From positions 930,001 through 994,000 of the forward strand of contig JBAGRR010000001.1 of NCBI GenBank assembly GCA_036924835.1: a DNA stretch of 64,000 nt. The letters are read 5' to 3'. The position numbers were made by a program, and so were the translations under genes. The notes below the pieces were generated by a model. It saw only the letters and a list, made by a program, of their open reading frames with translations. It made no database searches and had not been told where the DNA came from. This DNA comes from Nitrobacteraceae bacterium AZCC 1564. Its GTDB lineage: Bacteria; Pseudomonadota; Alphaproteobacteria; Rhizobiales; Xanthobacteraceae. Positions 43,839-52,597 of the stretch are shown here, piece by piece (position 1 is the first letter of the stretch; every line of letters begins with the position of its first letter).

Positions 43839-43945
43839 ATAGCAATCTCCTGCATCTTTGCAGAAGATATGGTGTGCCGGCATGCTTCGTCAACGCGGCA
43901 ATCCAAGGACTATATTCCCTAAAACGCCCTCCGCCCGATGACCAA

Positions 43946-45532
43946 TTATTCGGCCATCGCCGATGCAGCGCTAGCCTTTCCAGGACCGGCCAGCGGACGT
44001 TCTTCCATCAGCACAATCAGTACGGCAGCCGCGCCAAGCAGCACCGCGGCTGCGCCAAACACGTAGCGGAACGCTGCGGTCATATCGGCGGCAGCGATAC
44101 CTTGCGTCCCTCCCACCTGATGTTCGGCACCGATCGACAGATGAGAACCAAGCACCGTCAGCAGGATCGCGGTGAACACCGCCACCGTGAAAGACGCCAT
44201 CAGCGAACGGAAGAAGTTCATCGCGCCGGTCGCGGTACCAACCTGGTTACGCGGGACCGCGTTCTGGATCGACACCACGCTGACCGGAAACACTGTGCCG
44301 AGGCCAACAGCAAACAGTGAAAGAAGTGCCAGCAGCTCCCACAGCGGCAGCGGAGTCGCGAGCGCCATTGTGATCGCGGCGCAGGCCGAGATCGATGCGC
44401 CGCCAATTGCCGCACGCTTGTAGTGCTTCGTCATCGTCATGGCGCGCCCAGCGGCCCACGCCCCCAGCACGGAGACCGCGACCAACGGGATGAGCGCCAC
44501 GCCCGCTTCACTCGCCGACAAGCCGTACACGACCTCGTAGTAGAGCGGCATATGAACCGTAAGACCGATCATCGCGCCGATGCAGCATCCTCCGGCGACC
44601 ATCGCAAATGGCACCACCGTTCCGGACAGCAACGGAATCGGCAGGAACGGCTCGCTGGTTCGCAGCGCGTGGACAACAAAAGCAGCCCCGAGACACACCG
44701 CTGATCCAATCATCGCCAAGATGGCCGGCGACGCCCAGGCGAACTTGTTGCCGCCCCATGTCAGGACCAACATGATGATGACGGCAGACGCCATCAACAG
44801 CAGGCCACCGATCCAATCGACTTTGCGTTTTCTATGGAAGACTGGGATCTTCCCCATTTTGGGCAGCAATAGCGCAAGCGACAGCACACCAAGCGGCAGG
44901 TTGATCCAGAAGATCACTGACCAATGCAGATGCTCCGCAAACAAACCGCCCAGAACCGGTCCCCCGATCCCGGCCGCGACCCACACCGAGCTGAAGTAAG
45001 CTTGGTACTGGCCCCGCTCACGCGGTGAGACCACATCGGAAATAACCGTCTGCACCAAAGGCAGAATGCCGCCGCCGCCGATACCCTGTAGCGCCCGAGC
45101 GAGAATGAGCGTGAGCAGGTTTGGCGCGATAGCACACAACACCGAACCGACAAGAAAAAGCGCCAGCGACAGGATGATCATCGCGCGCCGGCCGTAAATG
45201 TCGCTGAGAGTGCCATAGACCGGCGCAACAGCCGTCGACGACAGCAAATACGCAGTAATGACCCAGGAGAGATTGGTCACGTCCTCAAACTGCCGTCCGA
45301 TGGTCGGCAGCGCGGTGGCGACAATAGTCTGATCCAGCGCCGTCAGAAACATCGTGAGCATTAAGCTCAGCAAGATGGTTCTTACCTCGCCTTTCGTCAG
45401 TGCCGGCGCTGGCGAAATCGGCGGCGCTTCATTGATCTCCACGACTTCGGCCGGGAGGTTTGAAACGTCGTCTGCCGCTCCGGTGTCCTGCGTCTGATCC
45501 GCGTCAAAACGCTGTCGATGAGTCTCGGTCAT
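43946..45532 (-). CDS. MFS drug exporter, DHA2 family (14 TM)
   Basis: Proton-coupled exporter of the EmrB/QacA type. The ATG at 45532 gives 528 residues. The frame is open 21 codons further but without a site. A hydrophilic N-terminus of about 45 residues precedes 14 TM helices. Motif D1 appears as LTALDQTIVATALPTIG, motif A as GTLSDIYGRRAMI, and motif C-type GIGGPVLGGLFAEH after helix 5. Substrates of relatives are drugs and hydrophobic toxins. No regulator or adaptor (EmrA) gene is adjacent. Confidence 0.9.
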   Translation of the reverse strand: MTETHRQRFDADQTQDTGAADDVSNLPAEVVEINEAPPISPAPALTKGEVRTILLSLMLTMFLTALDQTIVATALPTIGRQFEDVTNLSWVITAYLLSSTAVAPVYGTLSDIYGRRAMIILSLALFLVGSVLCAIAPNLLTLILARALQGIGGGGILPLVQTVISDVVSPRERGQYQAYFSSVWVAAGIGGPVLGGLFAEHLHWSVIFWINLPLGVLSLALLLPKMGKIPVFHRKRKVDWIGGLLLMASAVIIMLVLTWGGNKFAWASPAILAMIGSAVCLGAAFVVHALRTSEPFLPIPLLSGTVVPFAMVAGGCCIGAMIGLTVHMPLYYEVVYGLSASEAGVALIPLVAVSVLGAWAAGRAMTMTKHYKRAAIGGASISACAAITMALATPLPLWELLALLSLFAVGLGTVFPVSVVSIQNAVPRNQVGTATGAMNFFRSLMASFTVAVFTAILLTVLGSHLSIGAEHQVGGTQGIAAADMTAAFRYVFGAAAVLLGAAAVLIVLMEERPLAGPGKASAASAMAE

Positions 45533-45719
45533 GAGTCTGGTTGGGAGAGGCCTAGAAGAATACAAATCTGAAGAATGGCTCGCGCGTAGCGGCAACGAAC
45601 TGAAATCATCAGGGATGAGGATGATTTATCTCGTTCGGGAGGTCTTCATAAGGCACGCGAGCGCATGGGTGCACCGCGCTGGCGGCCCATCACATTCTTG
45701 GGACAGCTCAGCAGTCGAT

Positions 45720-46238
45720 TCAGCGGGATATCGGGCGCTTTTTTAGGCGTGCGCGCTTCGGCAGCGAGGCCGGCCACTGCACGATGTGATCCTCGAGATC
45801 GGCCTCCTCCACTTCGTCCTCAGTTCCCCAGACCCTGCCCTGGACTGAAACGCCTGCCTCGTGAACCGTGTTCGGATCGCCGGAGATCAGCGGATGCCAC
45901 CAATACAGATCCCGCCCCTCGGCCACGAGCTTGTAGCCACAGCTCGGCGGCAGCCAGTTCAAGGTTCGGACATTCTCCGGCGTCAACCGCACACAGTCAG
46001 ACACCTTGTCTGACCTGTTAGGATAGTCTTTGCAGGCGCATAGTCCTGCGTCGAGAAGCGCGCAGGAAATGTGGGTAAAGTAGATTTGTCCGGTGTCCTC
46101 GTCCTCAAGCTTCTCCAGGCAGCACCGCGCGCAACCATCGCACAGGCTTTCCCACTCGCTGTCGGACATCTCCTCCAACGTCTTGGTTTTCCAGAAAAAT
46201 TCGCTTTGCGTTGATGGCGGCCGCGGCCGGGTTGTCAT
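45720..46238 (-). CDS. YcgN/UPF0260 cysteine-cluster protein
   Basis: Conserved small protein that binds a metal or iron-sulfur centre through clustered cysteines. From ATG 46238 it has 172 residues. The cysteines sit in [37 protein letters not shown] and PPSCGY, the pattern of the YkgJ/YcgN family. [20 protein letters not shown] at the start is typical of UPF0260. The molecular function is unknown for the family. It is convergent with nothing nearby and follows the MFS gene start by about 190 bases. Confidence 0.88.
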   Translation of the reverse strand: MTTRPRPPSTQSEFFWKTKTLEEMSDSEWESLCDGCARCCLEKLEDEDTGQIYFTHISCALLDAGLCACKDYPNRSDKVSDCVRLTPENVRTLNWLPPSCGYKLVAEGRDLYWWHPLISGDPNTVHEAGVSVQGRVWGTEDEVEEADLEDHIVQWPASLPKRARLKKRPISR

Positions 46239-46543
46239 AGCCTGAAACTCATCGTGCCCATAGGGGCGTTGGTCTTTGAAGTGCTTTATGGGGCTTGTTA
46301 GCGGATACGCAAGCCGCCAGACGCGAGATGCATCGGTTCCGCCTGCAAGAAAGGATGGGACAGCATTCTTGCTTACGATCAAAAAACCAACGGCACCATT
46401 GGTTTATGACCGATGGTCGGCTAGAAGATGGCGGATTCCCAAAGGCCGAAATCGCCTTGGGGATGCCGCAAATGGACGAGCATCGTTCTCGCCAAACGCA
46501 TTTTAGTCGGCGACTATTCGCCGCGTCATGATCAAGGGTTCCG
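46239..46543. other. Intergenic region upstream of PBP1A
   Basis: About 300 bases between two divergent genes. Small open frames here have no ribosome-binding site and an unlikely composition. No repeat or clear promoter was identified. Confidence 0.4.
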
Positions 46544-48808
46544 GTGAGCCAGATCGAACCAGGTGGATGGAAACGAAGACTCCGGCATTTCCTGCTGGAT
46601 CTCGACGCGCGCATCGATTCGACGCTGTTTTCGTCGGCCGTTGGTCTGCGCGAACTGTTCGAGCGCTACACGACCTTCATGGACAGGTTCTATGTCGGCC
46701 GGTGGAAGCGTTGGGTTTTCGTCGAGCCGCTTTCGGAGGCTGCAACCATCGGCCTTGGCGGTCTGATCCTGATGCTGGCACTGGCGTTGCCGGCGTTCCG
46801 CGAAACCTCTGACGATGATTGGCTGAAGAAATCCGACCTCGCCGTCACGTTCCTGGACCGCTACGGGAATCCGATCGGCAGCCGCGGCATCAAGCATAAC
46901 GACTCGATCCCGCTCGAGGAATTCCCCGACCATCTGATCAAGGCCACGCTCGCCACGGAAGACCGCCGCTTCTACGACCATTTCGGAATCGATATCGCCG
47001 GAACTGCGCGCGCATTGATGACCAATGCCCAGGCCGGCGGCGTGCGGCAGGGCGGCTCCTCCATCACCCAGCAGCTCGCCAAGAACCTGTTTCTGAGCAA
47101 CGAGCGCACGATCGAGCGCAAGGTCAAAGAAGCCTTCCTCGCCATCTGGCTGGAAACGCGGCTAACCAAGAACGAGATCCTGAAGCTCTATCTCGACCGC
47201 GCCTATATGGGCGGCGGCACCTTCGGCGTGGACGGCGCGGCTCATTTCTACTTCAACAAATCTGCACGCGATGTGAACCTCGCAGAAGCCGCGATGCTGG
47301 CCGGCCTGTTCAAGGCGCCAACGAAATACGCCCCACACATCAACCTGCCCGCGGCCCGCGCCCGCGCCAACGTCGTGCTCGACAATCTGGTGGACGCCGG
47401 CTTCATGACCGAAGGTCAGGTGTTCGGTGCCCGCCGCAATCCAGCCACCGCGGTCGATCGCCGCGACGAAAATTCTCCGAACTACTATCTCGACTGGGCC
47501 TTCGACGAGATGAAGAAGCTCGTCGAGACGTTCCCGAAATCCTACACCGAGCGCGTCTTCGTCGTACGAACAGCCATCGACATGAATGTGCAGCGCGCGG
47601 CGGAAGCCACGGTTGAAAACCAGTTGCGTCAATTCGGCCGCGACTATCACGCTACTCAGGCGGCTGTCGTCCTTGCCGATCTCGATGGCGGCGTTCGTGC
47701 GATGGTCGGCGGGAGGGACTACGGCGCCAGCCAGTTCAACCGCGCTACCGATGCGATGCGCCAGCCAGGCTCATCGTTTAAGCCCTATGTCTACGCAACA
47801 GCGCTGATGAATGGCTACACGCCCAAGTCCATCGTGGTGGACGGACCGGTCTGTATCGGCAACTGGTGTCCGCAAAACTATGGCAGGTCCTATTCGGGTT
47901 CAGTCACGCTGACGCAAGCCATTACGCGGTCGATCAACGTCGTTCCCGTGAAGCTGTCCATCGCGATGGGCGGCAAGGGTGGCCCGAAGGCCGGCCGCGC
48001 CAAGATCGTCGAAACTGCGCGCAGGTTTGGCATCAAGGCGCCGCTGCCGGATACGCCCTCGCTGCCGATCGGCGCCGACGAAGTCAATGTGCTTGAGCAT
48101 GCTGTGGCCTATGCCACCTTCCCCAACAAGGGTAAGGCAGTCACCCCGCATGCCATCCTTGAAGTGCGCACCGGGGCCGGCGATCTCGTCTGGCGTTTCG
48201 ATCGTGATGGCAAGAAGCCGACACAGGCGATCCCCGCGTCGGTTGCAGCCGACATGGCGGAAATGATGAGCCACGTCGTTGATGAAGGCACGGCGCGCCG
48301 CGCCCGTCTCGACGGCATTCCCGCTGCCGGCAAAACGGGGACGACCAATGCGTTCCGGGACGCTTGGTTCGTCGGCTACACCGGCAACTTCACCATGGCG
48401 GTCTGGTACGGCAACGACGATTACTCGTCCACGAACCGCATGACTGGCGGCTCCCTGCCCGCCCAAACATGGCACGACATCATGGTCGTCGCGCACCAGG
48501 GCGTCGAGATCAAGGACCTGCCGGGCGTTGGTGCAGGCAAGAAGCTGCCCGAGTCCGAGGTCACAGCATCCGCAAATGCGAAAGCTCCCGAGGTCGCCCC
48601 CGGCCCGCCGCCAGTCCTGACCCGTCGCGGCGCGAATATCCTGGTAAAAGTCGAAAAAATGTTCGACGACGCCGCAAAGACCGTAGGCGTGCCCGGCAAA
48701 ACGTCGTTAAACGATGCTGATAAGAAGGCGTCGTCTGACCGGGCTTTCCCCGATAGCGTTGCGTCATCGGATCTGCCCACGGGTTCGGCGCCATCTCGAA
48801 AGAACTGA
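46544..48808 (+). CDS. mrcA: Class A penicillin-binding protein 1A
   Basis: Bifunctional peptidoglycan synthase of the inner membrane with 754 residues and a GTG start. A cytoplasmic basic N-terminus leads to one TM helix (about 66-84). The GT51 glycosyltransferase domain has E139 (ATEDRRFYDHFG) and QGGSSITQQLAKNLFLS. The transpeptidase domain has the SxxK nucleophile S410 (GSSFKPYVY), SRSxN-type RSINVVPVK and KTGTTNAF. The C-terminus is a Pro/Ala/Lys-rich tail. The first 60 residues are longer than in enteric PBP1A. Confidence 0.94.
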   Translation: MSQIEPGGWKRRLRHFLLDLDARIDSTLFSSAVGLRELFERYTTFMDRFYVGRWKRWVFVEPLSEAATIGLGGLILMLALALPAFRETSDDDWLKKSDLAVTFLDRYGNPIGSRGIKHNDSIPLEEFPDHLIKATLATEDRRFYDHFGIDIAGTARALMTNAQAGGVRQGGSSITQQLAKNLFLSNERTIERKVKEAFLAIWLETRLTKNEILKLYLDRAYMGGGTFGVDGAAHFYFNKSARDVNLAEAAMLAGLFKAPTKYAPHINLPAARARANVVLDNLVDAGFMTEGQVFGARRNPATAVDRRDENSPNYYLDWAFDEMKKLVETFPKSYTERVFVVRTAIDMNVQRAAEATVENQLRQFGRDYHATQAAVVLADLDGGVRAMVGGRDYGASQFNRATDAMRQPGSSFKPYVYATALMNGYTPKSIVVDGPVCIGNWCPQNYGRSYSGSVTLTQAITRSINVVPVKLSIAMGGKGGPKAGRAKIVETARRFGIKAPLPDTPSLPIGADEVNVLEHAVAYATFPNKGKAVTPHAILEVRTGAGDLVWRFDRDGKKPTQAIPASVAADMAEMMSHVVDEGTARRARLDGIPAAGKTGTTNAFRDAWFVGYTGNFTMAVWYGNDDYSSTNRMTGGSLPAQTWHDIMVVAHQGVEIKDLPGVGAGKKLPESEVTASANAKAPEVAPGPPPVLTRRGANILVKVEKMFDDAAKTVGVPGKTSLNDADKKASSDRAFPDSVASSDLPTGSAPSRKN

Positions 48809-48833
48809 TCGCCCTCATGACCGCGCCCCGATC

Positions 48834-49412
48834 GTGCGACTGATTTTTATCACCCTTTTGTCTTTGGTGATTGCGACCGTCGTCGGCCTTGGCGCGACGT
48901 GGGTGACGTCGACGCGTGGCGTCAACGTTGGCACGATCACAATTGGCGCATGGACGGCGCGGCCAAAAACCGGCACCAGCGACATTGATCCCTACTCGCG
49001 CGCATCGATCGCGCGCAGCGGTGAGCTCCCGGTCGGCACCGGCGATGGCATCACCTTCAGCACGACCAAGGATGACGCACAACGACGGCTCGATGGGCGA
49101 TGTGATGTCGTCGTCAAAGGCGTAACGCCGCCAGCCCGCTTCTGGACCCTGACTTTGTACGACATGAAGGGTCAGCTCGTGGCCAACGCGCTGCAGCGCT
49201 ACGGCTTCACCAGCCAGGAAATCGTCCGCGAATCGAATGGCTCATTCGAAATACGGATATCGTCGCGGTCGCGCGCAGGAAACTGGCTGCCAACGGCTGG
49301 CGTCGGCCATTACTTCCTCGTCCTGCGGCTTTACGATACGCCAGTGGGTGTTGGCACGCGAACGCAGAAAGATGCACCAATGCCTTCGGTGACCACGGTG
49401 GGCTGCTCATGA
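48834..49412 (+). CDS. DUF1214-domain protein with N-terminal membrane anchor
   Basis: From GTG 48834 it has 192 residues. A hydrophobic segment (LIFITLLSLVIATVVGLGA) acts as a signal anchor, followed by a periplasmic beta-rich domain with PPARFWTLTLYDMKGQL, SRAGNWLPTAG and FLVLRLYDTP, the core stretches of DUF1214. The upstream part of the open frame overlaps the end of the PBP gene and is not coding. The stop codon overlaps the next gene's ATG (ATGA). DUF1214 and DUF1254 proteins often occur as a pair; their function is unknown. Confidence 0.85.
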   Translation: MRLIFITLLSLVIATVVGLGATWVTSTRGVNVGTITIGAWTARPKTGTSDIDPYSRASIARSGELPVGTGDGITFSTTKDDAQRRLDGRCDVVVKGVTPPARFWTLTLYDMKGQLVANALQRYGFTSQEIVRESNGSFEIRISSRSRAGNWLPTAGVGHYFLVLRLYDTPVGVGTRTQKDAPMPSVTTVGCS

Positions 49413-49972
49413 TCCGCTGGCTGTTCGCAATTGTCGGCGGCCTCCTGCTCGGCGGGATCGTGCACCTCGTGAGCGTGCTGGTGCTACCGCGCGTCGCGAC
49501 ATTGGACGCCTATTCTCGGCTCGCGCCGATTACGCAGCTCAACGCCGTTACGGCCCTTCCGGCCGCCGCACCGACCGGTGCGCCGATGCCTTTCATGGAT
49601 CCTGCTTTTGCGACGGCCGCCTGCCGTTATGATCTTTCAGACGGCCCGATCAAGCTGAGCGTGCCGGTCAGTCAGGCATATACATCTGTGTCGTTTTATA
49701 CTCGAAGCGATGTCGCCTACTACGCCATCAACGATCGTTCAGCCGGGCGGCGCGTGATCGAACTCGACCTCATGACTGAAGCGCAGCACGCCGACTTGCC
49801 GGAAGACGAAGAAGTCACCGCTGCCGACAGGCTCATTATCGATTCCCCAACCACAACGGGCATCATCATCTTGAAGGCCCTGGCACCAGAGCCGGGCTTG
49901 ATGCCGCAGGCGCAGGCCTCTCTCGCCGCATCCACCTGCCGCGTACAAACCGAACCGGCGCAGGCGAAATAG
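49409..49972 (+). CDS. DUF1254-domain membrane-anchored protein
   Basis: A 187-residue protein with a hydrophobic signal anchor (WLFAIVGGLLLGGIVHLVSV) and a periplasmic domain with DAYSRLAPITQLN, MPFMDPAFATAACRYDLSDG and SVSFYTRSDVAYYAIND. It is the DUF1254 partner of the DUF1214 gene just upstream, with which it shares an ATGA overlap. Full-length DUF1254-DUF1214 fusions exist elsewhere; here the two halves are separate. The function is not known. Confidence 0.84.
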   Translation: MIRWLFAIVGGLLLGGIVHLVSVLVLPRVATLDAYSRLAPITQLNAVTALPAAAPTGAPMPFMDPAFATAACRYDLSDGPIKLSVPVSQAYTSVSFYTRSDVAYYAINDRSAGRRVIELDLMTEAQHADLPEDEEVTAADRLIIDSPTTTGIIILKALAPEPGLMPQAQASLAASTCRVQTEPAQAK

Positions 49973-50010
49973 CTAGTGCCCCGAATCCAATGTTCGCCTC
50001 ATCGTGCAGC
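49973..50010. repeat. Palindromic intergenic repeat, family 1 (half copy)
   Basis: CTAGTGCCCCGAATCCAATG, then TTCGCCTCATCGTGCAGC. It matches the reverse complement of the right half of the copy at 14472-14547, including the centre, but lacks the mirror arm. It begins directly at the stop codon of the DUF1254 gene. Confidence 0.65.
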
Positions 50011-50047
50011 ACGCACACGTGGCTTGGATTGGTGTTGTTTGCCTATC

Positions 50048-50081
50048 GCGGGACGCTCTTTGTGAAGCAAGAGCGTCCCGC
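50048..50081. terminator. Perfect 13-bp inverted repeat between convergent genes
   Basis: GCGGGACGCTCTT (50048-50060) and AAGAGCGTCCCGC (50069-50081) flank an eight-base loop. It lies between the converging DUF1254 and TerC genes and could end transcription in both directions, although no T-run follows on either side. Confidence 0.5.
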
Positions 50082-50094
50082 ACTCTCACGCAGC

Positions 50095-50733
50095 TTATGA
50101 AGCAACGCGCGGATAGATTTCGAGTGTTCCGCGATAAATCATGTCACCCGCGACATAGAGAATGACAGCAAGGCCGACATAGGCAATCCAGCGATGGTTC
50201 TGCAACAGCCGCGCGATAAAGGAAGCAGCAATGCCCATCATCGCAATCGACAGTGCCAAACCAAAGACCAGCACCCACGGGTGTTCACGCGCGGCACCAG
50301 CAACAGCCAACACATTATCGAGGGACATCGACACGTCAGCCACGATGATCTGCCAAGTTGCCTGAGCGAGCGTCTTACGGGGCATGTCACCAGTTTCTGC
50401 CGTTATCGGCACTCCATCGGCAACCACCATCTCCGAATGCGAAGCCGGCGCCCGCAGTTCTCGCCACATCTTCCAGCAGACCCACAACAGCAAAATCCCG
50501 CCTGCGAGAAGCAAGCCGACAATTTGTAAAAGCTGAGTGGTCACACCAGCGAACAGAATTCGCAGCAATGTCGCCGCGCCGATGCCGATAAGGATCGCTT
50601 TGGTGCGCTGCCCCTGCGGTAGACCTGCAGCCGCAAGACCGATGACAATGGCGTTGTCACCCGCGAGAACAAGATCAATGAGAATGACCTGAAAAAGTGC
50701 CGTCAGGACGTCAGCGCTGAGAAAATCAAACAT
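50095..50733 (-). CDS. TerC/YjbE-family integral membrane protein
   Basis: Inner-membrane protein of 212 residues with about seven TM helices. The TerC signature with membrane-embedded acidic residues is seen in LIDLVLAGDNAIVIGLAA near residue 20 and ADVSMSLDNVLAVAGAA near 130. Small TerC proteins of the YjbE/YkoY type are linked to manganese export and to loading exoenzymes with metal; here that is a family-level inference. No regulator or riboswitch was recognised upstream. Confidence 0.9.
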   Translation of the reverse strand: MFDFLSADVLTALFQVILIDLVLAGDNAIVIGLAAAGLPQGQRTKAILIGIGAATLLRILFAGVTTQLLQIVGLLLAGGILLLWVCWKMWRELRAPASHSEMVVADGVPITAETGDMPRKTLAQATWQIIVADVSMSLDNVLAVAGAAREHPWVLVFGLALSIAMMGIAASFIARLLQNHRWIAYVGLAVILYVAGDMIYRGTLEIYPRVAS

Positions 50734-50958
50734 GAGCCGGGCTTCCCTTGTCTAAGGAAGAGCGGCCTCCTATCGCAGGCTTGTATATGCAGCATCACAA
50801 TTACGTCCGCGATGCCGGCAATCAGCCGAGCAACGCTTCACGTGCAACACGCTTGTGCCGCATATCAGAAAGGGGCCACTCCAACTGAATTCCAGTCCGA
50901 CATCGCAGCCTGCTGGCTGCCAGAGGGGCCCGGCCTGGTAGGTGTTTAGTATCTCCTG

Positions 50959-51354
50959 CTATTGCGTGTTGGGTCGATGTTCGAACAGATGCTCGAACAA
51001 TTGTGTGACTTGATCGGGCTCGCCGAGCACGGATGCCGCGCAGCCGGTCAGGACAAGCCCACCGGCGACATCCCATAGCGTCAGATTTTCAGGATTAGTT
51101 TCGGTCCGCACCGAGCAAGCCAGAACAACTGCAACTGCGGCACCTGAAAACAAAAGAACGCTAAATGCCGGTAGAATGAGTTCCACCTCAAGCGAATACA
51201 CGATCAGGGCAGCAGGAACCGCGAGCGCGACACTCACGAGTGCCAGCAGCCTAGATGACTCGGTCGGATGCGGAATCCAGTTCATCCGATGCTTGATGGA
51301 ACCACTCACGTCATACCTCTTCGAGCAATTCACATCATCAACCTTGACGCGCAT
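50959..51354 (-). CDS. Hypothetical membrane protein (131 residues)
   Basis: It starts MRVKVDDVNCSKRYDVSGS and has three hydrophobic segments: about 36-55 (LLALVSVALAVPAALIVYSL), about 59-81 and, more weakly, 94-110. The C-terminus EHLFEHRPNTQ is soluble. No conserved motif is recognised and no gene on either side suggests a role. The start could be the ATG 23 codons downstream (MNWIPHPTESSR). Confidence 0.6.
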   Translation of the reverse strand: MRVKVDDVNCSKRYDVSGSIKHRMNWIPHPTESSRLLALVSVALAVPAALIVYSLEVELILPAFSVLLFSGAAVAVVLACSVRTETNPENLTLWDVAGGLVLTGCAASVLGEPDQVTQLFEHLFEHRPNTQ

Positions 51355-51467
51355 CGCTACGCGTTTCTCAAAATCCTATGACCTTAGTGTGGAGAGAACA
51401 TCCGATTGCGCGTTGAAACAACGCGACTTTCAGCCGCACAATTCGCGGTAACGCGTTGCTGATTTGA

Positions 51468-52196
51468 TCAGCCGCCCACGCGAAGGACACGGCCGACGAC
51501 GGCTGGTGCACTTGTCCATGCTGCCGACGCACGATCCGACAATTGCGCGATGAGACGATCCGCATCTACTGCCATGGCATCAGGTGCATGAATCACCAGG
51601 CGCTCGAGCGCCCAGCGGTAAGATGAAACGCGCTGCTGCAAGCATTGCTGCGCCCACTGCACCACCAGCACGTTCTCGCGCATACGCGCCTGAGCATCAT
51701 CACGCTCGCGCGGAGACAACTCAGAGACGTAGCTCAACGCCTTGTTGCGCTTGATGTCCAGATCGTTGACGCGTTCTGCAACCGGAAGCAATTGATCCAG
51801 CATGTAGCCGTCGTTGCGGACATCCTCGATCAGACCGGCATAGGCCGCAGCCTGAGAACGATGAGGCTCATCGATCATGCGGCGGCCGTAAAGCGTGCGA
51901 TCGAAAACGACCTTTTGCCGCCACGGCGCCGGGAATGGTTTGTAGTCACCGAACACAGCCTTCCACGCCGGGCGCGAGTGCGGCGGTTCGATAAAATAAT
52001 AGGCGTAATCGCGCAGCGACCGCTCGTAATCGGTCAACTGGAATTGCGAGGGCCGCCCGCCGAGACTGGTCGTCGCCTCGATACCAACCCAGCTGTGCAT
52101 GTCCTCATGGTAGAAGGTCGGCCCTGTGCGGCCGAAATCGCCCCCAGGACAGGCGAGGCTCGCAACAAACGGCAGAAGATACATTGGGTTGCACAT
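51468..52196 (-). CDS. Unknown 242-residue protein with lipobox-like N-terminus
   Basis: The protein starts MCNPMYLLPFVASLACPGGD. The short hydrophobic segment ending LAC resembles a lipoprotein signal, but lacks the usual basic residues. The rest is helical and soluble, with YHEDMHSWVGIEATTSLGG and a Tyr/Arg-rich middle. I do not recognise a family. The gene is well formed, and its codon pattern matches its neighbours. Confidence 0.65.
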   Translation of the reverse strand: MCNPMYLLPFVASLACPGGDFGRTGPTFYHEDMHSWVGIEATTSLGGRPSQFQLTDYERSLRDYAYYFIEPPHSRPAWKAVFGDYKPFPAPWRQKVVFDRTLYGRRMIDEPHRSQAAAYAGLIEDVRNDGYMLDQLLPVAERVNDLDIKRNKALSYVSELSPRERDDAQARMRENVLVVQWAQQCLQQRVSSYRWALERLVIHAPDAMAVDADRLIAQLSDRASAAWTSAPAVVGRVLRVGG

Positions 52197-52255
52197 TGTA
52201 GCCCGGTGCTAGGTGTTGAACATCCGGTGACACGCCCGAATCAATCTGGTTGCTT

Positions 52256-52459
52256 TTACGAACGAGCCCTGCGCTTACGTCGGCGTCCCGTCGTCCCTTC
52301 CTTCGGACCACTGTCGCCACGCGTTTCCTCCGCGTAGCGCTCGATTCTTATGACGGGAAGAATCACAACTGTTGCACTTCCCTCACGCGGTACTCGATAC
52401 GCGCTCTCTCCCTCGCGGCGCGCAGCAGCGCCCACTGGGAATTCAACGACAGTGCCCAT
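52256..52459 (-). CDS. Small basic hypothetical protein (67 residues)
   Basis: It starts MGTVVEFPVGAAARREGESA, with a hydrophobic middle (ATVVILPVIRIERY) and a very basic C-terminus (GRRRKRRARS). It diverges from the DUF2336 gene and shares the intergenic region with the CtrA-type box. No family is named with certainty. Confidence 0.55.
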   Translation of the reverse strand: MGTVVEFPVGAAARREGESAYRVPREGSATVVILPVIRIERYAEETRGDSGPKEGTTGRRRKRRARS

Positions 52460-52533
52460 CTCACCACTCTCTGCTGGCCGCCCCCTAAACCTCGCAAGGC
52501 CCTGCGGCGCACGGTCATTAAGGACAAACGTGG

Positions 52534-52548
52534 TTAACGGCTCATTAA
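52534..52548. promoter_or_regulatory. CtrA-type box TTAA-N7-TTAA
   Basis: TTAACGGCTCATTAA is an exact match to the CtrA core TTAA-N7-TTAA. It lies 50 bases upstream of the DUF2336 gene and 75 bases upstream of the divergent small gene. Binding is inferred from the motif alone. Confidence 0.5.
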
Positions 52549-52597
52549 TGGGCAGGCGATAACGTCGGGTTAAGATTTAACTCCGGCTGCGCACGGC

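Noticed and set aside
46276-46531. Two small plus-strand open frames before PBP1A
   Set aside because: No ribosome-binding site, overlapping each other, with unlikely composition.
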